Assembly (NCBI RefSeq): GCF_019665785.1
Contig: NZ_CP081149.1
Coordinates: 2,108,001-2,172,000, forward strand
DNA from: Deefgea piscis
Lineage (GTDB): Bacteria > Pseudomonadota > Gammaproteobacteria > Burkholderiales > Chitinibacteraceae
Length of the DNA stretch: 64,000 bases
Reading direction: 5' to 3'
Shown: positions 37,334 to 50,075 of the stretch, piece by piece
Layout of the letters: each line of letters opens with the position of its first letter
Numbering within the stretch: the stretch's first letter is position 1
Made by a program: the position numbers and the translations under genes
The notes under the pieces: model-generated
Told to the model about the DNA's origin: nothing
Seen by the model: only the letters and a program-made list of their open reading frames with translations
Databases searched by the model: none

Positions 37334-38173
37334 TTACAATGTATGCTCAATAAAGGAGTGTGCCTTAACTACACGGTCAATGTCTTTGAGGACGGTCAGC
37401 AATTCCTTCATTCTCGCGATTGGCATGACATTCGGACCATCAGACATGGCTTTGCATGGATCAGGATGGGTTTCCATAAAGACACCCGCAACACCCGAAG
37501 CAATTGCCGCACGCGCCAATACCGGAACAAACTCACGCTGGCCACCTGATTTATCACCCAAGCCACCTGGCTGCTGCACCGAATGGGTGGCATCAAACAC
37601 CACCGGGCAATGTGTATCGCGCATAATCGCCAAGCCGCGCATATCACTCACCAAGGTGTTATAGCCAAAAGAAGTGCCGCGATCACAAACCATAATATTG
37701 TCGATGCCACCATTGGCTTCTTTGGCTTTTTCAACAACATTCTTCATATCCCAAGGCGCCATAAACTGGCCCTTTTTGATATTCACTGGCTTACCAGTGG
37801 CACAAACCGCATGAATAAAGTCAGTTTGGCGCGCCAAAAAAGCCGGGGTTTGCAATACATCCACTACTTGTGCCGCAATCGCTGCTTCGGTCTCGGTATG
37901 AATATCAGTAAGAACAGGCACCCCTAGCTGACGTTTCACTTCCGAAAGAATTCGCAGGCCTTCATCAATCCCCAAACCCCGAAACGATTTACCGGACGAG
38001 CGATTGGCTTTGTCAAAGCTAGATTTATAGATAAATGGGATGTTTAACTCGGTAGTGAGCTCTTTTAAATAACCTGCAGTATCGATTGCAAGTTGCTCAC
38101 TTTCAATCACACAAGGACCGGCAATGAGAAAAAAAGGATGCTCAATACCCACATCAAAGCCACATAACTTCAC
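37334..38173 (-). CDS. kdsA: 3-deoxy-8-phosphooctulonate (KDO-8-P) synthase
   Basis: 279 residues. KdsA motifs: [69 protein letters not shown], and [11 protein letters not shown]. It condenses arabinose-5-phosphate with PEP for the lipopolysaccharide inner core. Position between pyrG and eno is canonical. The Asn in VNIKKGQ fits the metal-independent class. Confidence 0.97.
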   Translation of the reverse strand: MKLCGFDVGIEHPFFLIAGPCVIESEQLAIDTAGYLKELTTELNIPFIYKSSFDKANRSSGKSFRGLGIDEGLRILSEVKRQLGVPVLTDIHTETEAAIAAQVVDVLQTPAFLARQTDFIHAVCATGKPVNIKKGQFMAPWDMKNVVEKAKEANGGIDNIMVCDRGTSFGYNTLVSDMRGLAIMRDTHCPVVFDATHSVQQPGGLGDKSGGQREFVPVLARAAIASGVAGVFMETHPDPCKAMSDGPNVMPIARMKELLTVLKDIDRVVKAHSFIEHTL

Positions 38174-38348
38174 GCCAACCTCCTCGGGTATACCGCTCTA
38201 AATTTGATCTAATATAGGCTAGCAGCCAATACCCATTTGAGCAATACACAAATACACATCAAATACTTGGCTTCACCTCGACCCATTGATAATGAATCGA
38301 GGCGTCCAAACGACAACACGAGCAGCTATTAAAGCAGCTTATTGTTAC

Positions 38349-40585
<2,237 letters not shown>

Positions 40586-41320
40586 ATGGCAAAAGTTGCA
40601 CTAGTTACTGGCGGCATGGGTGGCATTGGTACGGCAATCTGTCGAAAACTAGCCGATGATGGCTTTCAAGTGGTCACGACCTATTCCAAACCAGGCAAAG
40701 AAACCAGCTGGCTGTCTGACAATCAAGCCGCAGGCTATCATTTCCACGCCTATGAGTGCGATGTGACTGATTATTCTGCTTGCGCTACCTTGGCAGAAAA
40801 AATCAACAGCGAATTGGGCCAAGTTGACGTCCTCGTCAACAACGCGGGCATTACACGCGACGCTTCATTTAAAAAGCTGAGTAAAACAGACTGGGACATG
40901 GTCATCGGCACTAATCTAAACTCGGTATTTAATATCTCCAAACATTTTGTTGACGGCATGGCTGATCGTGGCTGGGGCCGTGTCATTAACATCTCGTCAA
41001 TTAATGGTCAAAAAGGTCAGTTTGGGCAAACCAATTACTCGGCAGCGAAGGCCGGCATGCATGGATTTAGCATGGCATTAGCGCAAGAAGTCGCCAAGAA
41101 AGGGGTTACAGTTAATACGGTATCACCCGGTTACATTGCTACCGAAATGGTCATGGCCGTTCCTGAAGATGTTCGTAATAAAATCATCACCAACATCCCA
41201 GTTGCTCGCCTTGGTCTTCCTGAAGAAATTGCCGGTTTAATTAGCTACCTTGCATCCGATTTGGCTGGATTTATGACCGGAGCCAATCTTGCAATCAATG
41301 GTGGCCAACACACGTGCTAA
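40586..41320 (+). CDS. phaB: Acetoacetyl-CoA reductase PhaB
   Basis: 244 residues from the ATG at 40586, with AGGGA upstream. Short-chain dehydrogenase with TGGMGGIGTAI for the cofactor, NNAGITRD, catalytic Ser in INISSINGQKGQFGQ, and YSAAK (Tyr and Lys). The FGQTNYSAAKAGMHGF and SPGYIATEMV segments are specific to the NADPH-dependent acetoacetyl-CoA reductases. It makes (R)-3-hydroxybutyryl-CoA for polyhydroxybutyrate. phaC and phaA are not adjacent. FabG is the alternative but fits less well. Confidence 0.92.
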   Translation: MAKVALVTGGMGGIGTAICRKLADDGFQVVTTYSKPGKETSWLSDNQAAGYHFHAYECDVTDYSACATLAEKINSELGQVDVLVNNAGITRDASFKKLSKTDWDMVIGTNLNSVFNISKHFVDGMADRGWGRVINISSINGQKGQFGQTNYSAAKAGMHGFSMALAQEVAKKGVTVNTVSPGYIATEMVMAVPEDVRNKIITNIPVARLGLPEEIAGLISYLASDLAGFMTGANLAINGGQHTC

Positions 41321-41352
41321 GTAAAACGATTCGCAATTAATTTTTCATTTTC

Positions 41353-41384
41353 AAACCGGCCATTTTATGGCCGGTTTTTATTTA
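41353..41384 (+). terminator. Intrinsic terminator after phaB
   Basis: AAACCGGCCAT/ATGGCCGGTTT stem with a 3-base T loop, followed by a run of T residues. Confidence 0.92.
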
Positions 41385-41597
41385 TTTGACGCCACTCAAT
41401 ACCAAATACAAAAGTTGCAATGTAATAGCTTGTGTATAAGCATTGTGTACAATTACAAAATTTTAAGGGGTCATCAGCTTCACTTAAGCTGTTAAACTAC
41501 GCCGAAATTTGCGCCCTTTATGAATCGGGCACACACAGTAGATGCATTTATTTTTGCTCACCCTTAATACAATTTAAATTTATTTGGAGTGCTTTGC

Positions 41598-42755
41598 ATG
41601 CACAACACCACGACGACATTTCGAAGAATATCGATCAGCCTACTCATCGTTTCAGCATTAGCTGCGTGCGACAAAGCGCCAGAAAAAAAAGAACGCCCGC
41701 CTGCACCTGTTTCTGTGATTGAAGCTAAGCCATCTGATGTACCGCTTACATCCGAGATGGTCGGCGAAACTGCTGGTTATCGCGATGTGGATGTGCGTGC
41801 TCGTGTAAACGGCATTTTATTAAAACGCACTTACGTTGAAGGGCAAATTGTTCAAGCTGGGCAAGTCTTGTTTGAAATTGACCCAGAACCATACAAAGCA
41901 GAGCTCGACCAAGCCCAAGGTATTTTGTCTCAAGAAGTGGCCAAGCTTGAAAAAGCACGCGCCGATCGTGACCGCATTGTGCCTTTATTTAAAGAAAACG
42001 CAGTGAGCCGCAAAGACTATGACGATGCCAACGCGGCCTACAACGCGGCAGTAGCGAGTAATAGCGCAGCGCAAGCCAGAGTCAGACAAGCCGAGTTAAA
42101 CCTAGGCTACACCAAAGTAACTGCGCCGATTTCAGGCACAACCAGCAAACTCGTACAATCGGAAGGTAGCTTAATTACTGCCACAGGCGACTCGGGCAAA
42201 TTAACCACGATCTCGCAACTTGATCCGCTTTATGTCAATTTTTCATACTCTGAACAAGACAAACAAGAGCTTAACGCAGCACAACACAGCGGTTCGGTTG
42301 AGCTAAAACCATCGAAAGAAGTATTTGCCAAACTCAAGCTTGCCGACGGCAGCCAATACAGCGAAGTAGGTAAAATCAACTTTTCCGACAATCGAGTTGA
42401 TCCAAAAACCGGCACCATTCGTGCTCGCGCCATTTTTAACAATCCAAAAGGCGAGTTACTACCCGGTCAATTCGTTCGTGTCACACTTGATCTTGGCACT
42501 CGTAAAAATGCCATCTTGGTACCTGAACGCGCCGTAATTCAATCTCAAGCCGATCATATCGTCATGACCGTCGACAAAGACAATAAAGTTGTCCCAAAAC
42601 CTGTAACACTCGGTTCAGTCTACCAAGGTCAAGTTGTCATCAATAGCGGCTTAAAATCTGGCGACAAAGTGATTGTCGAAGGCCAAATGAAAGCGCCACC
42701 AGGCTCAATTGTTAAACCTATTCCTGCTAGCTCACCCGCTACGGCCAGCAAATAA
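41598..42755 (+). CDS. RND efflux periplasmic adaptor (AcrA/MexA type)
   Basis: 385 residues from the ATG at 41598 with GGAG eight bases upstream. Lipoprotein signal peptide with lipobox LAAC (Cys about residue 24). Biotinyl-lipoyl-like halves flank a coiled-coil hairpin: [33 protein letters not shown], then [20 protein letters not shown], and [14 protein letters not shown]; the beta-barrel region has [29 protein letters not shown]. It links pump and outer-membrane channel. First gene of a three-gene operon; no local regulator gene is adjacent. Confidence 0.95.
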   Translation: MHNTTTTFRRISISLLIVSALAACDKAPEKKERPPAPVSVIEAKPSDVPLTSEMVGETAGYRDVDVRARVNGILLKRTYVEGQIVQAGQVLFEIDPEPYKAELDQAQGILSQEVAKLEKARADRDRIVPLFKENAVSRKDYDDANAAYNAAVASNSAAQARVRQAELNLGYTKVTAPISGTTSKLVQSEGSLITATGDSGKLTTISQLDPLYVNFSYSEQDKQELNAAQHSGSVELKPSKEVFAKLKLADGSQYSEVGKINFSDNRVDPKTGTIRARAIFNNPKGELLPGQFVRVTLDLGTRKNAILVPERAVIQSQADHIVMTVDKDNKVVPKPVTLGSVYQGQVVINSGLKSGDKVIVEGQMKAPPGSIVKPIPASSPATASK

Positions 42756-42766
42756 TCGGAGTCGGT

Positions 42767-45700
42767 ATGTTTTCTAAATTTTTTATTGAACGGCCCATCT
42801 TTGCCAGCGTGATCTCGATCATTATCGTGATCCTTGGCCTCGCTGGGATGAAGTCTTTGCCGATTGAGCAATACCCGGGGATTACTCCGCCGGTTGTATC
42901 GGTCACAGCGTTTTTTCCTGGCGCGACTCCTGAAGTCATCGCACAAACTGTTGCCGCACCACTAGAGCAACAGATTAATGGCGTTGAAAAAATGCTTTAT
43001 GTGCAATCTGGCTCTGCCTCAAACGGCCAGATGAATATGAACGTTTATTTCGCCATTGGTACGGATCCCGATCAAGCCACCATTAACGTGAACAATCGCG
43101 TTTCTGCGGCGATGGCGCAATTACCTGAAGAGGTAAAACGCCAAGGTGTGACGGTCAAAAAGAAATCGACTTCGATCTTGAACGTGATTGCGATCAACTC
43201 ACCGAATGGCCGGTACGATACAACCTACCTATCCAACTATGCATTACTGAATATTGTTGATGAAATAAAACGCATTCCTGGCGTGGGTGATTTGACGATG
43301 TTCGGGGGTACTGATTACGCAATGCGCGTATGGCTACGTCCTGATCGCTTAGCCCAATTAAGCCTAACGCCAAGCGATGTGATTAGCGCGATTCGCGAAC
43401 AAAATGCGCAATTCTCTGCGGGTAAAATTGGCGCACAGCCAACCACAGAAGCCATTGACTTCACTTATACCGTCAACGCACAAGGCCGCCTTAAATCAGT
43501 AGAAGAATTTAATAACATCATCGTACGCTCAACCGCTGATGGTGCAACGATTCGACTTAAAGACGTCGCTCGCGTTGAAATTGGCGGCAAGGATTACGAC
43601 CTTAAAGCCAGTATTAATGGCAAATCAGCCGTCGCCATGGGGATTTATTTACAACCAGGCGCCAATGCCATCGGTGTTGCAGCAGCAATCACCAAAAAAA
43701 TGGACGAGCTAAAAAAACGTTTCCCCGAAGGCATTGAATACTCAATCCCATACGACACCACAACCTTCGTTAAAATTTCAATCGAAGAAGTTGTTCATAC
43801 GCTAGCTGAAGCCATCGTATTGGTGTTTTTGGTGGTGTATCTGTTTCTACAAAACTTTAGAGCAACGCTTATTCCGTGTATTGCAGTGCCAATTTCATTA
43901 ATTGGTACTTTTGCCGGTATGCTCGCGTTTGGCTTCTCTATCAACTTATTGACTCTATTTGGTTTAGTGCTGGCCATTGGTATCGTGGTCGATGATGCAA
44001 TCGTGGTGCTTGAGAACGTCGAACGGATCATGAGTGAAACGAAGTGCTCAGCCAAAGACGCCTCAATTAAAGCGATGGAAGAAGTATCTGGCCCCGTCGT
44101 GGCGATTGTTTTAGTGCTTTGCGCGGTATTCTTGCCCGTCGCCTTTATGGGCGGCATGACCGGTGTGATGTACCAACAGTTTGCCGTTACCATTGCGATT
44201 TCAGTCGTGATTTCCGGCATTGTGGCATTAACGCTCACGCCAGCACTGTGCGCGATTATGCTTAAAAACGCACACCATGAGCCAAATCGCTTCTTTAAAG
44301 CGTTTAACCGTAATTTCGATAAAATCACCAACGGCTATGTGAGCGGCGTGTCATTTTTAAATCGCCGCGTTGCCATTGCGTTTATGATTTTTGCCGGCAT
44401 TATTGCTTCGATGTTCGTCTTGCTAAAACAAGTGCCTAGCTCTTTGGTACCCGATGAAGATCAAGGTTACTTGCTCAGTGCGGTAATGCTGCCTGACGCT
44501 GCCTCACTCAATCGCACCGAAGCCACCAGCGCTAGCTTTGACAAAATGCTCATGGCGAATAAAAACGTTGAAAACGTTGTGTCATTTGCTGGTTTTGACC
44601 TACTTTCTGGCGCTGTCATTAGTAGCGGCGGCGTTTCTTTCGTCACCCTCAAAGACTGGTCTGAACGACAAGGTAAAGGCGACAGCTCATTTGATCTAGC
44701 CAACACCTTCCAAGGCATGGCATATATGGGCATTAAAGACGGCTTTGCAGCCACCTTTAACCCCCCTCCAATTAGCGGTATGTCAACGACTGGCGGTATT
44801 GAGGGTTACTACCAAAATCGTGGCACAGGTGACATTGCGACCTTCTCTGCGGCAGTCAATGAATTTGTGGCACAAGCTAAAAAACGCCCCGAATTCGCGA
44901 GTGTCTCAACCACATTCCGCGCCAATGTACCGCAAATCTATCTTGATCTTGATCGAGAAAAAGCCAAAGCACTTGGCGTGAATGTGAACCAAGTTTTTGA
45001 TGCAATGTCTGCCACCTTTGGTCAGGTTTATGTCAATGACTTTAACCAGTTTGGCCGTACTTACCGCGTTCAATTGCAATCTGAAGCCGACTATCGCGCT
45101 CGCCCAGACGATATTCGTAACGTCTACGTGCGTTCAGACAAAGGCACAATGATTCCACTGACTAGCTTGGTTCATGTTAAGACATCAATGGGGCCAGAGC
45201 TGGTTGAGCGTTTTAATGTATTCCAAGCTGCAAAAATCATGGCAACACCCGCTCAAGGCGTAAGCTCAGGGCAGGCAATTAAAGCACTGGAAGAAGTCGA
45301 AGCTGAAATGGGCGCTACTGACTACAAACTTGAATGGACTGGCTCAGCGTATCAAGAGCAAGCATCAAGTGGCACTGCCGCGACTGCATTCTTGATGGGT
45401 ATTTTGATGGTGTTCTTAATCTTGGCTGCACAGTATGAGCGCTGGAGTTTGCCATTTGCGGTCATCACTGCTGTGCCATTTGCGTTGTTTGGTGCCCTAC
45501 TGGCGGTATACCTCACTGGTCAGACCAATAACGTTTACTTCCAGGTGGGTCTCATTACCTTAGTAGGATTGGCGGCTAAAAATGCGATTCTAATCGTTGA
45601 ATTTGCCATTATGAAATACGAAGAAGGTGAAACACTACTCAATGCAGCACTCGAAGCAGCTCGTTTACGCTTTCGCCCTATCGTTATGACCTCACTGGCC

Positions 45701-45895
45701 TTTATCTTAGGTTGTGTACCGCTAGTAACCTCCAGCGGCGCAGGTTCAGGTAGCCGTTTTGCACTGGGTGTGCCGGTAATTGGCGGCATGTTGGCAGCCA
45801 CATTTATTGCCATTTTCTTTATTCCACTCTTTTTCCGACTGATCATGCAAATGACAGAGAAAAAATCAAAACCAGAAGGAGAGAATCATGCTTAA
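42767..45895 (+). CDS. RND multidrug efflux transporter (AcrB/MexB, HAE-1 family)
   Basis: 1042 residues, full length, with GGAG before the ATG. Starts with [24 protein letters not shown] and contains the 12-helix RND plan with two large periplasmic loops. The proton-relay aspartates are in [24 protein letters not shown] (helix 4), and the relay lysine region is [15 protein letters not shown] (helix 10). [20 protein letters not shown] is the HAE-1 pore signature. It exports hydrophobic drugs with proton import. Its stop overlaps the next gene by 8 bases. Confidence 0.97.
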   Translation: MFSKFFIERPIFASVISIIIVILGLAGMKSLPIEQYPGITPPVVSVTAFFPGATPEVIAQTVAAPLEQQINGVEKMLYVQSGSASNGQMNMNVYFAIGTDPDQATINVNNRVSAAMAQLPEEVKRQGVTVKKKSTSILNVIAINSPNGRYDTTYLSNYALLNIVDEIKRIPGVGDLTMFGGTDYAMRVWLRPDRLAQLSLTPSDVISAIREQNAQFSAGKIGAQPTTEAIDFTYTVNAQGRLKSVEEFNNIIVRSTADGATIRLKDVARVEIGGKDYDLKASINGKSAVAMGIYLQPGANAIGVAAAITKKMDELKKRFPEGIEYSIPYDTTTFVKISIEEVVHTLAEAIVLVFLVVYLFLQNFRATLIPCIAVPISLIGTFAGMLAFGFSINLLTLFGLVLAIGIVVDDAIVVLENVERIMSETKCSAKDASIKAMEEVSGPVVAIVLVLCAVFLPVAFMGGMTGVMYQQFAVTIAISVVISGIVALTLTPALCAIMLKNAHHEPNRFFKAFNRNFDKITNGYVSGVSFLNRRVAIAFMIFAGIIASMFVLLKQVPSSLVPDEDQGYLLSAVMLPDAASLNRTEATSASFDKMLMANKNVENVVSFAGFDLLSGAVISSGGVSFVTLKDWSERQGKGDSSFDLANTFQGMAYMGIKDGFAATFNPPPISGMSTTGGIEGYYQNRGTGDIATFSAAVNEFVAQAKKRPEFASVSTTFRANVPQIYLDLDREKAKALGVNVNQVFDAMSATFGQVYVNDFNQFGRTYRVQLQSEADYRARPDDIRNVYVRSDKGTMIPLTSLVHVKTSMGPELVERFNVFQAAKIMATPAQGVSSGQAIKALEEVEAEMGATDYKLEWTGSAYQEQASSGTAATAFLMGILMVFLILAAQYERWSLPFAVITAVPFALFGALLAVYLTGQTNNVYFQVGLITLVGLAAKNAILIVEFAIMKYEEGETLLNAALEAARLRFRPIVMTSLAFILGCVPLVTSSGAGSGSRFALGVPVIGGMLAATFIAIFFIPLFFRLIMQMTEKKSKPEGENHA

Positions 45896-47282
45896 AACCA
45901 TTCTTTCCCTCAGCGTCGCCCTCGCCTTTACCGGCTGCGCTTTCACACCAGACAATGTATTGCCAAAAACTGAGCTCCCCACAGCAATGGAAGCCAAGGT
46001 GTCGGTAGAAAAAAACTGGTGGACTCAATTTAATGACCCAGTTTTAAATCAACTGGTCGCGACGGCGCTGGAAAACAGCCAGAACTTGGCTTTAGTCACG
46101 GCCAAAGTCGATGAAGCTCGCGCTCGTTTAGGGATTGCGGATTCAGCCAAACTGCCACGGATCGATCTCAGTGGTCTTGGTGCACGCGCCCAGGCATCGC
46201 AAAACAGCACCGGACTTGATTTGCCGCCGAGCAACAACTTCCAACTGGCAGGCCAAGCATCTTGGGAGATTGATTTCTGGGGACGGGTACGAAACACCGC
46301 CACTGCAGCGCAACAAGACCTGATGGCGTTTGAGTACAATCGTGACGCCGCAATTTTGGCGCTCACCACCGAGGTGACGCAGAACTACTTCAATTTGCGG
46401 GCTTTGGATGCGCAACTAGAGATCACCAAGCACACGGTTCAATCTCGTTTTGAAGCGTATGATTTGCAACAAAAACGCTATCGTGGCGGCGTCACATCAG
46501 AATTAGATGTGAAACAAGCAGAAGTTGAGCTCGCCAATGCGCGAAGTAATTTGCCTGATTTTAAGGAGGCAATTACACGACTTGAAAGTGCACTCAGCGT
46601 CTTGGTCGGACAATCTCCGCGCGCCATGATGGAGCAAGGTATTGGACGCGGCAAATCGATTTCTGAACTACAAATCGACAATGAAATTCCGGACCAACTG
46701 AGCTCAGAATTATTGTTGCAACGCCCAGATATCGCCCAAGCAGAAGCTAATTTATTAGCCACACGCGCTCGAGTGCAAGTTGCTCGCGCAGCTTACTTTC
46801 CACGCATCTCGCTTACGGGCTTGCTTGGCGTGCAAAGTAACAGCTTAGACACCTTATTTAATCAAGGCACTCGAGGCTGGTCTTTTGCGGGCGATTTAGC
46901 TATGCCTCTGTTTAATGGTGGCCTAACAGCAGCGCAAATTGATCAAGCAAAAGCACAAGAAAAGCAAGCTGTTGCGCAGTATCAACTTGCAATTCAAACC
47001 GCATTTGCCGAAACCCGCTCAAGCTTAATTGTTAATCAAACGGTACAAGCTAAAACTGGTTTTGAACAAACACAAGTGAGCGCATTAAAGCAGCAGCTAA
47101 AACTAGCTACACTCCGTTATGACAATGGATACTCAAGTTATCTTGAAGTGCTTGATGCACAACGTAGTTTATTTAACTCTCAATTAAATTTGGTTAAAGC
47201 ACAACGCAACCAAATTAATGCCAGAGTTGAGCTGTATAAAGCCCTTGGCGGTGGCTGGTCTAAAATACAAGCAGTGGAGTAA
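45888..47282 (+). CDS. RND outer-membrane channel lipoprotein (OprM/NodT family)
   Basis: 464 residues. Lipoprotein signal [17 protein letters not shown] (Cys17). The TolC-like repeats include [37 protein letters not shown], and [35 protein letters not shown], diagnostic of OprM-type factors. AAGGAG precedes the ATG, which sits inside acrB's last codons, implying coupled translation. Completes the tripartite pump. Confidence 0.96.
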   Translation: MLKTILSLSVALAFTGCAFTPDNVLPKTELPTAMEAKVSVEKNWWTQFNDPVLNQLVATALENSQNLALVTAKVDEARARLGIADSAKLPRIDLSGLGARAQASQNSTGLDLPPSNNFQLAGQASWEIDFWGRVRNTATAAQQDLMAFEYNRDAAILALTTEVTQNYFNLRALDAQLEITKHTVQSRFEAYDLQQKRYRGGVTSELDVKQAEVELANARSNLPDFKEAITRLESALSVLVGQSPRAMMEQGIGRGKSISELQIDNEIPDQLSSELLLQRPDIAQAEANLLATRARVQVARAAYFPRISLTGLLGVQSNSLDTLFNQGTRGWSFAGDLAMPLFNGGLTAAQIDQAKAQEKQAVAQYQLAIQTAFAETRSSLIVNQTVQAKTGFEQTQVSALKQQLKLATLRYDNGYSSYLEVLDAQRSLFNSQLNLVKAQRNQINARVELYKALGGGWSKIQAVE

Positions 47283-47291
47283 TAAGAAATT

Positions 47292-47326
47292 CAGTAAAAG
47301 CCAATCGCAATGATTGGCTTTTACTG
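47292..47326 (+). terminator. Hairpin after the RND operon
   Basis: CAGTAAAAGCCAATC and GATTGGCTTTTACTG form a perfect 15-bp stem with a 5-base loop, 9 bases after the stop. There is no long external T-run, but the right arm contains CTTTT. Confidence 0.7.
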
Positions 47327-47425
47327 GAAATAAATACGACTGGTTTTCACATCTTTCTTTACTCATAAAAACATTGAAATTCAGTCACATTTGAAATGTA
47401 GATTCTGATATAATTTATCACTTCT

Positions 47426-47499
47426 GCGGGCGTCGTATAATGGTAATACCCTAGCTTCCCAAGCTAGAGCCGTGAGTTCGATTCTCATCGCCCGCTCCA
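47426..47499 (+). tRNA. tRNA-Gly(CCC)
   Basis: Cloverleaf read directly: acceptor GCGGGCG (47426-47432) pairs with CGCCCGC (47489-47495), discriminator T, encoded CCA (47497-47499). The anticodon stem CTAGC/GCTAG encloses loop TTCCCAA, giving anticodon CCC (47458-47460) for codon GGG. The T-arm has GTTCGATTC. It is a single tRNA transcription unit between the RND operon and the ygjP-like gene. Confidence 0.97.
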
Positions 47500-47552
47500 A
47501 ATGTAATAAAAAAGCCAAAGTGCATTTGCACTTTGGCTTTTTTATTACATTT
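47499..47552 (+). terminator. Very long perfect terminator hairpin after tRNA-Gly
   Basis: A 26-bp perfect inverted repeat (47499-47524 and 47527-47552) with a 2-base centre. The core AAGCCAAAGTGCA/TGCACTTTGGCTT is flanked by A and T runs. The left arm begins at the A of the encoded CCA. Confidence 0.9.
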
Positions 47553-47583
47553 CAGCATCACGATACTATCGTGCAATACCAAT

Positions 47584-48087
47584 ATGAAACCCTTGAAATA
47601 TCTAAGCGCATATCCTGAGCATATTCAACAACGCGTCATTGCCATGATTTCCGCTCAACAACTCGGGCCACTACTTGCTCAGCGCTATCCAAATCAGCAC
47701 GGCATTCAAACCGACAAAATGCTGTATGACTATACGCTTGCAATTAAAAATGAATTCTTAAAAAATGCGCCCGCCATCTCGAAAGTTATCTTTGACAGTA
47801 AAATCAAAGACATTCAACATGCCTTGGGCACACACATGCAAATTTCACGCATTCAAGGCAATAAACTAAAAGCAAAGCATGAAATTCGCATTGCCAGTTT
47901 ATTTAAAAACACGCCGCCAGAATTTTTAAAGATGATTACAACACACGAGTTGGCACATCTTAAAATCAAAGAGCACAACAAAGCCTTTTATCAGCTATGC
48001 CAACATATTGAACCACAATATATGCAGCTTGAATTTGATTTGCGCCTGTATCTCACTCACTTAGAGCATCAAGCATCGCTAGCATGA
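47584..48087 (+). CDS. YgjP-like metal-dependent hydrolase/protease (DUF45, WLM-related)
   Basis: 167 residues from the ATG at 47584; the longer frame from 47533 starts inside the tRNA terminator. The zinc motif is HELAHLKIKEHNKAFYQLCQHIEPQY (HEXXH near residue 121 with a third His in EHN), the YgjP signature. Cytoplasmic, no signal peptide. Physiological substrate unknown. Its 3' end overlaps a convergent small ORF by 19 bases. Confidence 0.82.
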   Translation: MKPLKYLSAYPEHIQQRVIAMISAQQLGPLLAQRYPNQHGIQTDKMLYDYTLAIKNEFLKNAPAISKVIFDSKIKDIQHALGTHMQISRIQGNKLKAKHEIRIASLFKNTPPEFLKMITTHELAHLKIKEHNKAFYQLCQHIEPQYMQLEFDLRLYLTHLEHQASLA

Positions 48088-48269
48088 CCCATCGATGCCT
48101 GAATAAACTCATCCATCGATATGCCAGCGGCGGCCAATTGCGCCTGTAAAGACTCCATCAGCTCACGCTTTTTTCTTTGGCGGGCAATGCGCTGACTATT
48201 GGAGCGCTCTTGCTCCTGCTTCAGGATATGCCAAGTCTCGGTATTGAATAAATCTGCTGCTGAATTCAA
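48069..48269 (-). CDS. Small charged hypothetical protein
   Basis: 66 residues, highly charged and helical (LKQEQERSNSQRIARQRKKRELMESLQAQLAAAGISMDEF), with coiled-coil character vaguely like an H-NS oligomerisation segment. The best start is TTG at 48269 with AGGAG about 12 bases upstream, which is unusual. It converges on and overlaps the ygjP-like gene. Composition looks protein-like, but I do not recognise a family. Confidence 0.5.
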   Translation of the reverse strand: MNSAADLFNTETWHILKQEQERSNSQRIARQRKKRELMESLQAQLAAAGISMDEFIQASMGHASDA

Positions 48270-48305
48270 TTTTTAAATCCACTCCTGTTAATCATGGTGA
48301 TTATA

Positions 48306-48461
48306 TTAATAACCGCGTCTCTGTTTGCGACGCTTAGCCTTGCTGTTTGGCACACTGAGCTCAACCGACTTTGGTAGGCTATCAGCAAGAGCCTGAGCTT
48401 CGCTGTCTTTTAATTTAGACTTTTTTGAAAAAAGATGGGTAATACTTTTAATTAAATTCAT
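48306..48461 (-). CDS. Small basic hypothetical protein (51 aa)
   Basis: An ATG at 48461 opens a 51-codon frame ending in TAA at 48306. The product begins MNLIKSITHLFSKKSKLKD and ends in a strongly basic tail, KAKRRKQRRGY. The amphipathic start and basic end look non-random. The Shine-Dalgarno sequence is weak (GAG). It sits in line with neighbouring minus-strand genes. Function unknown. Confidence 0.45.
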   Translation of the reverse strand: MNLIKSITHLFSKKSKLKDSEAQALADSLPKSVELSVPNSKAKRRKQRRGY

Positions 48462-48509
48462 TTTAAACTCAAAAATAAAACAATAATCATAAAAACAAAC
48501 GAGACAGCG

Positions 48510-48941
48510 TTAGCGACAGTTTTTTTCAATAAAAACAGTTTTTTCGGCGATTTCTTGCTCTTTTTGTTTGTAAGGCAAGTACTCCATATCCCCGTTTTGA
48601 TTGCTCACTTGTTTAAATAGCTTGGCCCCCTTCAAAAAGGCCAATCGCTTCTCTGCCGCAGCACAGGCCTGCTCATCTTTCGCCAGCTTGGTAGGAGTAG
48701 TCGGCGATGATACTGCAGTAGCAGGCGTCGAAGCTTTAACCGCCACTGCGGATGCAACGACAGTCTTCGGCACTTCAGTAATAATAATTGTTTCTTTAAA
48801 CCCAAGTGGCTGCGCCTTGGCCTTAGCGGCAGGCGGCGGTTGATCAGAATACACCACCTTACCTGAATCGTCTTTCCACTTATAAACTTCAGCCTGAGCC
48901 CCAACACTTAAAACGCATAACAACAGAATCAAACTACGCAT
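48510..48941 (-). CDS. DUF4124 domain secreted protein
   Basis: 143 residues. Signal peptide MRSLILLLCVLSVGAQA, then the DUF4124 motif EVYKWKDDSGKVVYSDQPPP (residues about 18-37), a Ala/Thr/Val-rich linker, and a C-terminal region with two cysteines (EQACAAAEKRLAFLKG and IEKNCR) likely bridged. Periplasmic; function unknown; very common in beta- and gammaproteobacteria. Confidence 0.88.
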   Translation of the reverse strand: MRSLILLLCVLSVGAQAEVYKWKDDSGKVVYSDQPPPAAKAKAQPLGFKETIIITEVPKTVVASAVAVKASTPATAVSSPTTPTKLAKDEQACAAAEKRLAFLKGAKLFKQVSNQNGDMEYLPYKQKEQEIAEKTVFIEKNCR

Positions 48942-49026
48942 TATTCCACCTCAATTCATTATGACTCGTATCAAAGCGACAAAGTACTCAAGCCAGCTTA
49001 TTACATTGGGCCAAAGCAACAAAATT

Positions 49027-49058
49027 AAAACCTAGCGACACATCATCACTAGGTTTTT
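49027..49058 (-). terminator. Terminator after hldD
   Basis: AAAACCTAG and CTAGGTTTT pair around a 13-base loop; on the minus strand TTTTAATTTT follows. It lies just beyond the hldD stop. Confidence 0.75.
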
Positions 49059-49072
49059 TATCGCTTAGTCAA

Positions 49073-50074
49073 TTAATTGCGCAGCAATGCTTGTATATAA
49101 CGACGCACACCTTCTTGCACAGTCAGAAACTTCTCAGCATAGCCAGCTTCTCGCAACAAGGTTAAATCCGCCTCAGTAAAGCACTGATACTTCCCTTTCA
49201 AAGCATCAGGAAACTCAGTGTATTCTAAGATACCTTGCGCCAACAACTCTTCTAACGATAACACCGGCAAGCCAGCTAACTCACGGCAAGTATTGACCGC
49301 CGTAATCGCAATATCATTAAATGGCTGCGAATGCCCTGTGCCCACATTGTAAATGCCGCACACTTCAGGATTATCTAAAAACCACAGATTGACTTTCACG
49401 ACATCTTCAACAGAGACAAAATCGCGCGTATGGCCGCCAGCAGGATAACCGCCGTACTCGCCAAATAGCTTAACTTTTCCGGTTGCTTGATATTGATTAA
49501 AATGATGGAATGCCACCGACGCCATTCTTTCTTTATGCCATTCTCGTGGGCCATACACATTAAAATAACGGAAACCAGCGACTTGTGCAGTTATTTCACC
49601 ATTGGCAATTCGTTCACGCAATACTTGATCAAAAAGTAATTTCGAATAACCATAAACATTAAGCGGGCTTTCACAGTCAGGTGTTTCAATAAAACCATTA
49701 TCACCATTACCATAAGTTGCTGCAGAAGAAGCATAAAGAAACTGCACTTGCTCTGACTGACACCAATCAAACAATGCCAAAGTATATTGATAGTTATTAT
49801 CCATCATATATTTGCCATTATGCTCCATGGTATCGGAACATGCACCTTGATGAATAATGGCACTAATTGCACCATCAAAAGCACCTGCGGCTAATTCTTC
49901 GATAAAATCATTTTTATCTAAGTAATGCGCAATTTTCAAATCGACTAAATTTTTAAATTTATCGCCGCGCGTTAAATTATCAACGGCAATAATATCAAAT
50001 TCACCGCGCTCATTGAGCGTTTTAATAATATTCGAACCAATAAAGCCTGCAGCACCTGTTACAACAATACTCAT
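49073..50074 (-). CDS. hldD: ADP-L-glycero-D-manno-heptose 6-epimerase
   Basis: 333 residues of the extended SDR fold. NADP-binding [12 protein letters not shown] (4-15), [19 protein letters not shown] (Tyr/Lys pair), and the HldD-specific [23 protein letters not shown]. It makes the heptose for the LPS inner core. AGAGGTG precedes the ATG, which starts one base after the GH9 stop (TGATATG), so it is translationally coupled to a glycosidase gene, an odd partner. Confidence 0.96.
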   Translation of the reverse strand: MSIVVTGAAGFIGSNIIKTLNERGEFDIIAVDNLTRGDKFKNLVDLKIAHYLDKNDFIEELAAGAFDGAISAIIHQGACSDTMEHNGKYMMDNNYQYTLALFDWCQSEQVQFLYASSAATYGNGDNGFIETPDCESPLNVYGYSKLLFDQVLRERIANGEITAQVAGFRYFNVYGPREWHKERMASVAFHHFNQYQATGKVKLFGEYGGYPAGGHTRDFVSVEDVVKVNLWFLDNPEVCGIYNVGTGHSQPFNDIAITAVNTCRELAGLPVLSLEELLAQGILEYTEFPDALKGKYQCFTEADLTLLREAGYAEKFLTVQEGVRRYIQALLRN

Positions 50075-50075
50075 A

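Noticed and set aside
41432-41722. 96-residue plus-strand ORF overlapping the start of the RND adaptor gene
   Set aside because: No Shine-Dalgarno sequence, Cys/Ser-rich random composition, and its second half is another frame of the adaptor gene.
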